The position numbers were made by a program, and so were the translations under genes. A stretch of DNA of 64,000 bases from Streptomyces cylindrosporus (GTDB lineage Bacteria > Actinomycetota > Actinomycetes > Streptomycetales > Streptomycetaceae). Location: the NCBI RefSeq assembly GCF_022698165.1, contig NZ_JALDAY010000012.1, positions 342,386 to 406,385 on the forward strand, read 5' to 3'. Shown in pieces: positions 24,405 to 32,911 of this stretch (its first letter is position 1; each line of letters starts with the position of its first letter). Under the pieces are notes generated by a model. That model had not been told where the DNA came from, did no database searches, and saw only the letters and a program-made list of their open reading frames with translations.

Positions 24405-26417
24405 TCAACTGCCCCGTACCGCCGCCCTGCGAAGCGCCTCCGCGCCCAGTTCGAGGGTGGCCTCGCGGGTGGCCGCGGCGAGCAGGTCTGTGTGGATGGG
24501 GCCGCCGGCGGCGAGGTGGCGGTCGTACGGCAGGACGACGACGCTGACGCCTGTCTCCTTGAGGTGCGCGCGGGCCGCCTTCACGTCCAGGGTCATGTCG
24601 GGGGAGTGGGCGGTGAGGGCGACGACGGTCGTGGAGAGGGCGGAGTGGGGCAACTGGCCGAGCCAGTCGAGGACTTGCCGGGTGCCGCCGACGCCCTCGG
24701 CGGTCGTGGGGGCGACCACGATCCGGGCGTGGGCGGTGTCCATCGCGGTACGGGCGACCTCGCCGGGCAGGGTCTCGCAGTCGACGACGGTGACGGCGAA
24801 GTACCGGCGCAGGGCGAGCGTCACGGTCCGGTACGTCCGTACGTCGAGAGGCGCGCCGACTCGTCCCTGGCTGGCGGGCAGTAGCCACCCGCCATTGGAC
24901 ACGGGCACCAAATAGCCGATGACGTCGGTGAGTTGCATGGCCGGGGTGAGGATCCGGGCGAGGTCGGCACACGACCAGCGGACCGACTCGGCGCCCATCC
25001 GCACCGGCAGCGTGCCGAGCGCGGCGTCGGCCTCCAGGGTGAGCACCGGATCGTGCCGGTAGTGGTTGAAGGTACGGCCGAGCAGCGCGGCGACGGTCGA
25101 CTTGCCGACGCCACCGCGGATGGAGGTGACGGCGACGACCCGCCCGGTAGCCAAGGGTTGCTGCAACTCCCGCGCGACACGGGTCTGTTCGGCCACGTCC
25201 TGAGAGACGGAGGAGGTGAGCCGCCGGAGCGTACGTCCGGTGCGGTGGGCGAGCGAGTCCCCGTGCTGGGGGCGCCCGAGGGCGACGGCCAGGCGGGGGT
25301 CGAGGGTGGGGACGGATTCGGGGGAGGGGAGGGAGGGGGGTTGGGGTGAGGTTCGGGGGATGTGGGTGCGGGGAGGGGGAGTGGGGCTGGGGTGCGGGGG
25401 AGCGGGGGTTGCTGGAGCCGGGTACGGGGATGCGGGGCCTGCTGGGGTGTGGGCTGGGCGCGCGGGTGTGTCGGCCACGGCGAGGGGAGCCACGGGAGGC
25501 GGGCCGAGCGGCGCGGTGGGGGCGGCTGCGGAGGGCGCGGGGACGGCGGGTGCCGGAGGCGGGAGCGGGTAGCCCGTGTCGAGCGCGGCAGGGGTGGGCT
25601 GCGCGGGGTGGGGGGCCGACGCGACGACGGGAGGGAGAGGCGCGGGTACGGCGTAGGGACTGGTGACGGGACTGGTCTGCTCGGCGGCGTCTGAGGCAGA
25701 CGGGAGCGGCGCACGTCCGGCGAGGGACCCGTCCTGCTCGGCGACCGGCCCGGCTTGTTCCGTGTTCGGCCTGTCCTGCTTGGCGATCGGTCCGGCCTGT
25801 CCTGTGATCGGCCCGGCCTGCTCTGCGACCGCCCCGGCCTGCCCGGTGTTCGGCCCGGCCTGCTCGGCGTTCCGCTCGGCCTGTTCCGCGAGCACCCCGG
25901 CTTGTTCCGTGTTCGGCCTGTCCTGCTTGGCGATCGGTCCGGCCTGTCCCGTGATCGGCCCGGCCAGCTCTGCGACTGCCCCGGCCTGCTCGGTGTTCGG
26001 CTCGGTCTGCTCCGCCATGGGCCCGGTCTGCCCCGCGACCGCCGTGGCCTCCCCCGCGACCGCCCCGGCCTGCTCGGCGATCCGCCCAGCCTGTTCCACG
26101 GCCGTCCCGGCCTGTTCCGCGATGGCTCCGGCCCGTTCCGCCACCGCCCCGCCCTGTTCCGCGACTGCCCCCTCCCACTCCCCAGCCCCAGACGCCTTCG
26201 CCAGCCCCGGCGTCGGCTCACTCGCGGGCTCAGGAAGCTCCGGGCCCTCGGCCTCCTTGGCCCCCTCGGCCCCCTCCATCCGCACCGAGGCCCCGCCCGC
26301 CCCCAACTCCCCCAACTCCCCCAGTTCCCGCAGCACTTCCAGCTGCCAGTCGTCGCCGCTCCGCCAGTTGCCGTTGCCGCCGCCCTGCCGCTCCCGCTCC
26401 CCCTGCTCCGCACTCAT
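24405..26417 (-). CDS. EspI/MinD-like ATPase with seven-residue repeat N-terminus
   Basis: 670 residues. The C-terminal 270 residues are a deviant ParA/MinD fold: Walker A SIRGGVGKSTVAALLG, AVTVVDCETLPGEVARTAMD (switch), VVALTAHSPDMTLDV. The N-terminal half is low-complexity: residues 84-233 are tandem seven-residue units such as EQAGPIA, then a Pro-rich linker to 395. Such proteins (EspI-like) are encoded in actinobacterial type VII secretion loci. It follows the eccD gene by 14 bp. The repeats are likely disordered or form a helical array. The minus-strand ORF at 24166-26178 is a shadow. Confidence 0.85.
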   Translation of the reverse strand: MSAEQGERERQGGGNGNWRSGDDWQLEVLRELGELGELGAGGASVRMEGAEGAKEAEGPELPEPASEPTPGLAKASGAGEWEGAVAEQGGAVAERAGAIAEQAGTAVEQAGRIAEQAGAVAGEATAVAGQTGPMAEQTEPNTEQAGAVAELAGPITGQAGPIAKQDRPNTEQAGVLAEQAERNAEQAGPNTGQAGAVAEQAGPITGQAGPIAKQDRPNTEQAGPVAEQDGSLAGRAPLPSASDAAEQTSPVTSPYAVPAPLPPVVASAPHPAQPTPAALDTGYPLPPPAPAVPAPSAAAPTAPLGPPPVAPLAVADTPARPAHTPAGPASPYPAPATPAPPHPSPTPPPRTHIPRTSPQPPSLPSPESVPTLDPRLAVALGRPQHGDSLAHRTGRTLRRLTSSVSQDVAEQTRVARELQQPLATGRVVAVTSIRGGVGKSTVAALLGRTFNHYRHDPVLTLEADAALGTLPVRMGAESVRWSCADLARILTPAMQLTDVIGYLVPVSNGGWLLPASQGRVGAPLDVRTYRTVTLALRRYFAVTVVDCETLPGEVARTAMDTAHARIVVAPTTAEGVGGTRQVLDWLGQLPHSALSTTVVALTAHSPDMTLDVKAARAHLKETGVSVVVLPYDRHLAAGGPIHTDLLAAATREATLELGAEALRRAAVRGS
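25719..26168 (-). repeat. 21-bp coding repeats with an internal 147-bp duplication
   Basis: About 21 consecutive 21-bp units encode EQAG-type heptads. Superimposed is a longer duplication: the same run beginning CGGCTTGTTCCGTGTTCGGC starts at 25751 and again at 25898, exactly 147 bp (seven units) apart, with only a few substitutions over roughly 90 bp. This indicates recent slipped-strand or recombinational expansion. Confidence 0.9.
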
Positions 26418-26431
26418 GCCGTCCCCGCCCC

Positions 26432-27802
26432 CTAAGCCAAGGTGTCGAGCAGCCGCCCGTACACGCCGAAGACCCCGATGAGCAGCGGGAGCAGGGCGAC
26501 GACCCCGGCGGACTCCACGAGGTCACCCGCCCGCCGCAGCCGTACCCGCAGCTGTTCTGTCGGCCGTACGACCTGCGCGGCGAGTGGCAGTACGGCCAGT
26601 ACCACGAGCACGGCGACCGCCCCGCCCGCGCCGACCCGTTCCGCCCACACGCCCAGCAGCCGTACGCCCACCAGCGCCCCGCCCGCGAGCAACACCACGA
26701 CCTCGGCCACGAGCGGAAAGGCCCGCGCCCGCAGCACCATGACCACCGCCGCGACGACCGCGAGCAGCACGGTCCACACCGTCGGCACCCGCAGCGCCCA
26801 CACCGCGGCGACCGCCCCGGACCCGGCCACGACCACCGTCGCGAGCACCAGCCCCCGATGAGCCGCCGCCAGCGCCGAGGACACCCGGTACCGGCTCACC
26901 GAGACCCCACCCGCCCGCCGGTCGTCGAGCCCGGCCAGCCCGGAGGCCCGCAACGCGAGCCGAGGCAGCACGCCGAGCGCGACCACGGACGCGACGGCGA
27001 GCACCGCGCCGACCCGCGCCTGCCGCACCTCCGTCCCGGCCCCCGACTCCAGCGCGACGACCGCCTCCCAGCCGACCGCCACGAGCCCGACGGCCGCGGC
27101 CCCGACGAGCCCACCACGCCCGAGCCGGGTGAAAAGCCCCAGCAGCAGGAGGGTTACGACGCCCACGGCGGCCCACACGGCCACCAGCGCCGGAGCCGGC
27201 CAACCCAGGGCACCGGCAAGAGCGGAGCCACCGAGCAGCGCCAGCACCCCGGCGACGCACAACAAGGTCGCACCGAGCCCACCCCTCCACGGCCCCCGCG
27301 CGACCAGCACCCCCGCGAGACCGGCGACCACGGCCAGGGGGAACAGCGAACCCGCGACGACACCAGCCGCGTACGCCGAACTCGCGAACAGCCCCGCCGC
27401 TCCGGCCCAACCAACCGCCAGCACCCCAGCGGTGACCCGCATCGGCCCCGGCCCCCACCAGGAGGCCCATCCGCCCGGCCCTTCCGCGACCTCGACCGGC
27501 GGATACGGACCGTCCCCGTCCCGCAGCAGCCGCAACACCGCCCCGTCGGGCACACCCGCCGACTCAAGACTGCTGTCCTGGCCGAGCTCGGAGCCGTCCG
27601 CCGTCACGAGCCGCCGCCGTGTCCCGGGCCGGCCGCCCGTCCCGTCGTCCAGCACGCGCAGAATCTCGGGCAACAGGGCGCCGACCGGCTCCCGCGCCGG
27701 CAACACGAGCTCGATACGCCGTCGCTCCCCGACCAGGGTGACGCGACTCAGAACGACCGCGGACCCACTGGCCGCCGTACGACTCAAGGCCCCCGCAGAC
27801 AT
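26432..27802 (-). CDS. eccD: Type VII secretion integral membrane protein EccD
   Basis: 456 residues. An N-terminal ubiquitin-like (YukD) domain covers about residues 18-95 (RIELVLPAREPVGALLPEIL, GSELGQDSSLESAGVPDGAV), followed by 11 hydrophobic helices ending LLIGVFGVYGRLLDTLA. The start is the ATG of MSAGALSRTAA; the frame stays open to 28612 but that region has no coding character. EccD is the membrane pore component of ESX systems. Here it is adjacent only to the EspI-like ATPase; EccB, EccC, EsxA/B and mycosin genes are not in the window. Confidence 0.85.
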   Translation of the reverse strand: MSAGALSRTAASGSAVVLSRVTLVGERRRIELVLPAREPVGALLPEILRVLDDGTGGRPGTRRRLVTADGSELGQDSSLESAGVPDGAVLRLLRDGDGPYPPVEVAEGPGGWASWWGPGPMRVTAGVLAVGWAGAAGLFASSAYAAGVVAGSLFPLAVVAGLAGVLVARGPWRGGLGATLLCVAGVLALLGGSALAGALGWPAPALVAVWAAVGVVTLLLLGLFTRLGRGGLVGAAAVGLVAVGWEAVVALESGAGTEVRQARVGAVLAVASVVALGVLPRLALRASGLAGLDDRRAGGVSVSRYRVSSALAAAHRGLVLATVVVAGSGAVAAVWALRVPTVWTVLLAVVAAVVMVLRARAFPLVAEVVVLLAGGALVGVRLLGVWAERVGAGGAVAVLVVLAVLPLAAQVVRPTEQLRVRLRRAGDLVESAGVVALLPLLIGVFGVYGRLLDTLA

Positions 27803-28003
27803 CACGGGCCCGAATTTATCACCGGCCCGGTCGGCGGACCGTCGGCCGCGGCGCCCCCGCCCGAAGGCTGCACAGAGCCCCCCGAAAAAATTCTGAAGAC
27901 GGCGTGCAACCCTTCCGCCACCTCGCGGGTCGTACTTGGCATCAGGACTTCTGGAGGGGGATCTGGGGGGATCGCGGGGGTTCTGATGTTGGAGGGGAAA
28001 ACC

Positions 28004-28037
28004 CGAGGGGGCCCGGTCGACGGATCGGGCCCCCTCG
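28004..28037 (-). terminator. Terminator after rbsD
   Basis: Perfect 12-bp stem CGAGGGGGCCCG/CGGGCCCCCTCG, 10-base loop, 29 bp downstream of the rbsD stop on the minus strand, where it is followed by GGTTTTCCCC. Confidence 0.75.
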
Positions 28038-28065
28038 AATTTGTCCAAAACGTCTGTTTTGTCGA

Positions 28066-28455
28066 CTAGAAGAACACTCCGCACCTCAGCAGCACATTCG
28101 CATACGGCCGTGCCTCGCCCGTCCGTACCACCAGCCGCGCCCCCGCCGACAGCTCCTTGAGCTTCTCGTGCGAGACGAGATCGAGGTCGGGGAGCGCGTC
28201 CGTCAGGAGCGCGGCCACCGAGGGGTTGGCCGTCCGGATCTCCTCCGCCGCGGTCGCCCCTTCCACCACCAGCTCCGCCAGCAGCCCGTCCAGCACCTCC
28301 GCGAACGACGGCACCCCGGCCCGGAACGCCAGGTCCACCACCCTCGGTCCCGCCGGTATCGGCATGCCCGCGTCGCAGACCAGCACCCCGTCCCCGTGGC
28401 CCAGCTCGGCCAGCGCCCCGGAGAGATGACGGTTCAGGATCCCCGCCTTCTTCAC
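28066..28455 (-). CDS. rbsD: D-ribose pyranase
   Basis: 129 residues. Interconverts beta-D-ribopyranose and ribofuranose. MKKAGILNRHLSGALAELGH with the catalytic His20-type residue, CDAGMPIPAGPRVVDLAF and the C-terminal SAGARLVVRTGEARPYANVLL are highly typical of RbsD. It starts inside the rbsK stop region (4-bp overlap), so it is the last gene of the ribose operon. Confidence 0.95.
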   Translation of the reverse strand: MKKAGILNRHLSGALAELGHGDGVLVCDAGMPIPAGPRVVDLAFRAGVPSFAEVLDGLLAELVVEGATAAEEIRTANPSVAALLTDALPDLDLVSHEKLKELSAGARLVVRTGEARPYANVLLRCGVFF

Positions 28456-29354
28456 AGCGCCTCGACCTCCTCGGCCGTCGGGAAGGACACCTGCGCGCCC
28501 TCCTTGGTGACCGCGGCCGCGCCGACCCGGGCCGCGTACCCGGCCGCCTCGGCCAGGGACGCCCCCGCGCCCAGCCGGAACGCCAGTGCCGCCGTGAAGG
28601 CGTCGCCCGCACCCGTCGTATCCACCGCGTCCACCTTCACCGAAGGCACCCGCTCGACCCCGTCCGCGGACGCCACCAGCGCGCCCTCCGCGCCCAGGGT
28701 GACCACGACCGACCGCGGGCCCTTGGCCAGCAGCAGCCGCGCCCAGTCCTCCGGGCGGTCGGAGACGCAGGACTCGCCGAGGACCACCTTCGCCTCGTGC
28801 TCGTTGACGATCAGCGGGTCGCAGGCCGCCAGCAGCTCGGAGGGCAGGGGCCGGGGCGGGGACGGGTTGAGGACGAAGCGGCTCTCGGAGGAGAGGTTGC
28901 GTACGACCTCCACCACCGTCTCCAGCGGGATCTCCAGCTGTGTGGAGACCACCTTCGAGGCCTGGAACAGGCTCGCCGCGGCCCGGACGTCGCCCGGCGT
29001 CAGCTTCCCGTTCGCGCCCGGCGACACCACGATGCTGTTGTCCCCGGACGGGTCCACGGTGATCAGCGCGACCCCCGTCGGCGCCCCGCCCACCAGCACG
29101 CCCACCGTGTCGACCCCGGCCGCCCGCTGCGACTCGAGCAGCAGCCGGCCGTGCGCGTCGTCGCCGACCCGGGCCAGCAGGACCGTACGGGCGCCGAGGC
29201 GGGCGGCGGCGACGGCCTGGTTGGCGCCCTTGCCGCCGGGGTGGACGGCGAGGTCACCGCCGAGCACCGTCTCACCGGCGCCCGGCCGCCGCTCGACCGC
29301 GATCACCAGATCGGCGTTGGCCGAACCGACGACCAGGAGGTCGTAGTCGTACAT
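28452..29354 (-). CDS. rbsK: Ribokinase
   Basis: 300 residues from MYDYDLLVVGSANADLVIAV, behind GGGGAG. PfkB family: GGKGANQAVAAARLGA near residue 40 and the second signature DTTGAGDAFTAALAFRL near 250 with the catalytic Asp. Phosphorylates ribose to ribose-5-phosphate. Between this gene and the transporter fusion upstream lies a 12-bp hairpin. Confidence 0.95.
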   Translation of the reverse strand: MYDYDLLVVGSANADLVIAVERRPGAGETVLGGDLAVHPGGKGANQAVAAARLGARTVLLARVGDDAHGRLLLESQRAAGVDTVGVLVGGAPTGVALITVDPSGDNSIVVSPGANGKLTPGDVRAAASLFQASKVVSTQLEIPLETVVEVVRNLSSESRFVLNPSPPRPLPSELLAACDPLIVNEHEAKVVLGESCVSDRPEDWARLLLAKGPRSVVVTLGAEGALVASADGVERVPSVKVDAVDTTGAGDAFTAALAFRLGAGASLAEAAGYAARVGAAAVTKEGAQVSFPTAEEVEAL

Positions 29355-29401
29355 CAGAAAGACTCCCCGCACATCAAAAGACTCCCCGGATAAGTGACTT
29401 G

Positions 29402-29431
29402 GGGCGGGCGGTCCCCCGTGACCGCCCGCCC
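29402..29431 (-). terminator. Intra-operon hairpin between rbsC/B and rbsK
   Basis: GGGCGGGCGGTC pairs perfectly with GACCGCCCGCCC over 12 bp with a 6-base loop, 11 bp after the stop of the permease/binding-protein gene and ahead of rbsK in the same operon. It may reduce read-through or protect the upstream mRNA. Confidence 0.6.
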
Positions 29432-29442
29432 GTTCCCCGTCG

Positions 29443-31392
29443 TCAGCCGCTGAACCCGGCCACGTTCTCCTTCGTGACCACCTTCACCGGCACCTTCACC
29501 GTCTCCTCGACCTTCTTGCCCTGCAGCGCCTTGAGCGCGTTGTCCACCGCGATCTTCCCCAGCTGCGAGGGCTGCTGTGCCACGGACGCGTACAGCGTGC
29601 CCTTCTCAACGGCCGTCAGGCCGTCCGGAGTTCCGTCGAAGCCCACGACCTGCACGGACTTGCCGGCCTTGGAACCCAGCGCCTTGATCGCGCCGAGCGC
29701 CATCTCGTCGTTGGCGGCGATGACGCCCTGGACGTCCGGGTGGGCCTGGAGCAGGTTCGACATCACGTCGAGGCCCTTGGTGCGGTCGAAGTCGGCCGGC
29801 TGCTGGGCGACGACCTGGATGCCCGGGTAGGCCTTGAGGCCCGCCGCGAAACCGGCCGCGCGCTCACGGGCGGCCGACGTGCCCGCCTGGCCCTGGAGGA
29901 TGACGATCTTGCCCTTGCCGCCCAGCTTCCCGGCGATCGTCTGCGCGGCCAGCTCGCCGCCCTTGACGTTGTCGGAGGCCACGAGGGCGTCCACGCTCGC
30001 CTTGTTGACGCCGCGGTCGACCGCGATGACCGGGATCTTCGCCTTGTCGGCGGCCTTCACGGAGTTGCTCGCCGCGTCCGAGTCCACCGGGTTGACGATG
30101 ATCGCGCCCAGGTTCGAACTGGTGAAGTTCTGCAGCTGGTTGGCCTGCTGCGATGCGTCGTTCTGGGCGTCGGTGACGGTCAGGTCGACGCCCAGCTTCT
30201 TCGCCTCGGCCTGCGCGCCGGAGCGGATCTGCACGAAGAAGGGGTTGTTGAGGGTGGAGAGGGACAGGCCCATCTTCGGGGTGGTGGAGGACGAGCCGCC
30301 GTTGTGGAGGAACGAGGTCGCGCCGACCAGGGCCACCGTGACGACGGCCGCGAGTGCGTAAGTCCCGGCCTGCTTGCCCTTGTTGCCGCCCGTGCCCGCG
30401 GCCACCGGGGTCGCGCCCGCCTTGCGCCGCAGCGTGTCGAGCAGCACCGCGAGCGCGATGACGACACCGATGACGACCTGCTGCCAGAAGGCGGAGACAT
30501 TGAGCAGGTTCAGGCCGTTCCTGAGCACCGCCAGGATCAGCGCGCCGATGAGCGTGCCGGACGCCTTGCCCGTGCCGCCCGCGAGCGAGGCACCGCCGAT
30601 GACGACCGCGGCGATCGCGTCCAGTTCGTAGCCGTCGGCGGCCTGCGGCTGCGCGGAGGAGAGCCGGGAGGCGAGCACGATGCCGGCCACCGCCGCGAAG
30701 ACGCCCGACAGCGCGTAGATCGCGAGCTTCTGCTTCTTCACCCGCAGACCGGACAGCCGCGCGGCTTCCTCGTTGCCGCCGATCGCGTACATGGAGCGGC
30801 CGATGTATGTCCGTCCCAGCACGAAGGCCGCGATGAGCCCCATGACGACCATTACGAGCACCGGCACCGGCAGCCAGCCGCCGAGGGTGTCGCCGAGGTG
30901 CGAGACCGAGTCCGGGAAGGGGATCGGGGAGCCCTCGGAGATGACCAGGGACAGACCGCGCGCCACCGACAGCATGGCCAGCGTCGCGATGAACGGCGGC
31001 AGTTTGCCGTACGCGATCAGGAAACCGTTGACGAGACCGGCCGCTATGCCGGTCGCGACGGCCAGAATCACGGCCAGGAAGACCGGCACGCCGTGCGAAG
31101 TGGCGCTCCAGGCGAGGACGGTGGCCGAGAGGGCGGCGACCGAGCCGACCGACAGGTCGATGCCCGCCGAGACGATCACGAAGGTGACGCCGAAGGCGAG
31201 GACGGCGGTCACGGCCGCCTGGACGCCGACGTTGAGCAGGTTGTCGGTGGTCAGGAAGTCACCGGACAGCGCCGACAGGGCGATGACCAGGACGATCAGC
31301 GCGGTGAGCGCGCCGTTGTCGAGGAGCAGGCGGCGCAGTCCGCTCGTCGGGCTGTCGGCGCCCGCCCGGCTCTTGAGCGTGTCAGTGGCCAC
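29443..31392 (-). CDS. rbsC: Ribose ABC permease fused to ribose-binding protein (RbsC-RbsB)
   Basis: 649 residues. Residues about 20-330 are an RbsC permease (SAGIDLSVGSVAALSATVLA, AIGGNEEAARLSGL, GGASLAGGTGKASGTLIGAL). After a Gly-rich linker and one more helix (AGTYALAAVVTVALVGATSF, 345-365) residues 378-649 are an RbsB-type periplasmic-binding fold (KMGLSLSTLNNPFFVQIRSG, NPVDSDAASNSVKAADK, AANDEMALGAIKALG). The binding domain is therefore tethered to the membrane on the outside. GTG start; overlaps the end of rbsA by 11 bp. Confidence 0.95.
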   Translation of the reverse strand: MATDTLKSRAGADSPTSGLRRLLLDNGALTALIVLVIALSALSGDFLTTDNLLNVGVQAAVTAVLAFGVTFVIVSAGIDLSVGSVAALSATVLAWSATSHGVPVFLAVILAVATGIAAGLVNGFLIAYGKLPPFIATLAMLSVARGLSLVISEGSPIPFPDSVSHLGDTLGGWLPVPVLVMVVMGLIAAFVLGRTYIGRSMYAIGGNEEAARLSGLRVKKQKLAIYALSGVFAAVAGIVLASRLSSAQPQAADGYELDAIAAVVIGGASLAGGTGKASGTLIGALILAVLRNGLNLLNVSAFWQQVVIGVVIALAVLLDTLRRKAGATPVAAGTGGNKGKQAGTYALAAVVTVALVGATSFLHNGGSSSTTPKMGLSLSTLNNPFFVQIRSGAQAEAKKLGVDLTVTDAQNDASQQANQLQNFTSSNLGAIIVNPVDSDAASNSVKAADKAKIPVIAVDRGVNKASVDALVASDNVKGGELAAQTIAGKLGGKGKIVILQGQAGTSAARERAAGFAAGLKAYPGIQVVAQQPADFDRTKGLDVMSNLLQAHPDVQGVIAANDEMALGAIKALGSKAGKSVQVVGFDGTPDGLTAVEKGTLYASVAQQPSQLGKIAVDNALKALQGKKVEETVKVPVKVVTKENVAGFSG

Positions 31393-32911
31393 GGCTGGCC
31401 TCCGTTTCGGTCTTCTCGTTCGTGGGGTTGCTGACCGCGAGGGCCATCACGGCGTCCTGGGTGGCGTCGGCGGCGGCGAGTTCGCCCGCGATCCGGCCCT
31501 GGGCCATCACCAGCACCCGGTCGCTCATGCCGAGCACCTCGGGCAGATCGCTGGAGATCATCAGTACGGCGGCCCCGGCGGCCGTCAGTTCGTTGATCAG
31601 CTGGTAGATCTCGACCTTGGCGCCGACGTCGATGCCGCGGGTCGGCTCGTCGAGGATGAGCACCTTGGTGTCGGCGAGCAGCCACTTGCCGATGACGACC
31701 TTCTGCTGGTTGCCGCCGGACAACGTCCGTACGTGCTGCCCGAGTCCGGCCATCCGCACCCCGAGCTGCCCGGCGATCCGCGCGGCCGCCTCGTGCTGCC
31801 CCTTGAGGTCGACGAGCCCCGCGCGCGTGGCGGCGCGCATGGTCACCAGGCCCAGGTTCTCCTCGACCGTCTGGTCGAGCACCAGCCCCTGCCCCTTGCG
31901 GTCCTCGGGCACAAGCCCGATCCCGGCGGCCATGGCGGCGTTGACGTCATGCCCCTTGAGCCGCGCCCCGGCGACCTTCACATCACCCTTGTCGTACGGA
32001 TCCGCCCCGAACACGGCCCGCACAACCTCCGTCCGCCCGGCCCCGACGAGCCCCGCGATGCCGACGACCTCACCGGCGTGCACCTCGAAACTGACGTCGT
32101 GGAAGACACCGTCCCGGGTCAGCCCCTCGACGGTGAGCAACGCGGCGCCCTTCTCGGGCACTTCACGCGGGTACTGCTGCTCGATCGACCGCCCCACCAT
32201 CAGCCGTACGAGCTCGTCCTCGGCGGTCGTGGCGGGCACCTGCCCGACGGACTTCCCGTCCCGGATGACGGTGACCCGATCCCCCAGGGCGGCGATCTCC
32301 TCAAGGTGATGGGTGATGAACACGACCCCCACCCCGTCCTCGCGCAGCTGCCGCACGATGACGAAGAGCTTCTCCACCTCCTCCGAGGTGAGCACGGCGG
32401 TCGGCTCGTCCATGATGAGCACGCGCGCGTTCAGGCTCAGCGCCTTGGCGATCTCGACCATCTGAAGGCGCGCGATACCGAGTTCACGTACACGCGCGCG
32501 TGGCGAGACATTCACGCCGACGCGCTTGAGCAGCACCTCGGCGTCGGCCTCCATCGTCTTCCGGTCGATCATTCCGAAGCGGCGCGGCTGCCGCCCCAGG
32601 AAGATGTTCTCGGCGACCGTCAGGTCGGGTACGAGGTTGAACTCCTGGTAGATCGTGGCGATGCCCAGCCGCTCGGCGTCCTGCGCCCCGCGGATGTGCA
32701 CCTCCTCGCCGTCCACCAGGACGCGGCCCTCGTCGGGGTGGTAGGCGCCCGACAGCATCTTGATCAGCGTGCTCTTGCCGGCGCCGTTCTCGCCGAGCAG
32801 CACGTGCACCTCGCCCCGGCGCAGGTCGAAGTCGACGCCGTCGAGCGCGACCACGCCGGGAAAGGTCTTGCGGATGCCTTCGATGCGCAGCAACTCGTCC
32901 CGGTTGCTCAC
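31382..32911 (-). CDS. rbsA: Ribose ABC transporter ATP-binding protein
   Basis: 509 residues from a GTG behind AAAGGAG; the frame continues upstream to 33118 but overlaps rbsR. Two nucleotide-binding domains: Walker A GENGAGKST near residue 40, and in the second half LSGGNQQKVVIGKWLLADT with the D-loop LILDEPTRGIDVGAK. The second Walker A is degenerate (LVGAGRTE), typical of this family. Powers ribose uptake with the RbsC-RbsB fusion. Overlaps rbsR by 4 bp. Confidence 0.95.
   Translation of the reverse strand: MSNRDELLRIEGIRKTFPGVVALDGVDFDLRRGEVHVLLGENGAGKSTLIKMLSGAYHPDEGRVLVDGEEVHIRGAQDAERLGIATIYQEFNLVPDLTVAENIFLGRQPRRFGMIDRKTMEADAEVLLKRVGVNVSPRARVRELGIARLQMVEIAKALSLNARVLIMDEPTAVLTSEEVEKLFVIVRQLREDGVGVVFITHHLEEIAALGDRVTVIRDGKSVGQVPATTAEDELVRLMVGRSIEQQYPREVPEKGAALLTVEGLTRDGVFHDVSFEVHAGEVVGIAGLVGAGRTEVVRAVFGADPYDKGDVKVAGARLKGHDVNAAMAAGIGLVPEDRKGQGLVLDQTVEENLGLVTMRAATRAGLVDLKGQHEAAARIAGQLGVRMAGLGQHVRTLSGGNQQKVVIGKWLLADTKVLILDEPTRGIDVGAKVEIYQLINELTAAGAAVLMISSDLPEVLGMSDRVLVMAQGRIAGELAAADATQDAVMALAVSNPTNEKTETEASRGH

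Noticed and set aside
25719..26168. Possible CRISPR-like array
   Set aside because: The units are contiguous 21-bp coding repeats in frame, without spacers.
24166..26178. Minus-strand frame of 670 codons beside the EspI-like gene
   Set aside because: Same strand as the real ATPase gene but another frame; low-complexity Arg/Pro/Gly text without Walker motifs.
26432..28612. 726-codon version of EccD
   Set aside because: The added 270 codons run through the rbsD terminator and antisense to rbsD and rbsK, and have no homology-like pattern; the ATG at 27802 fits the family start.
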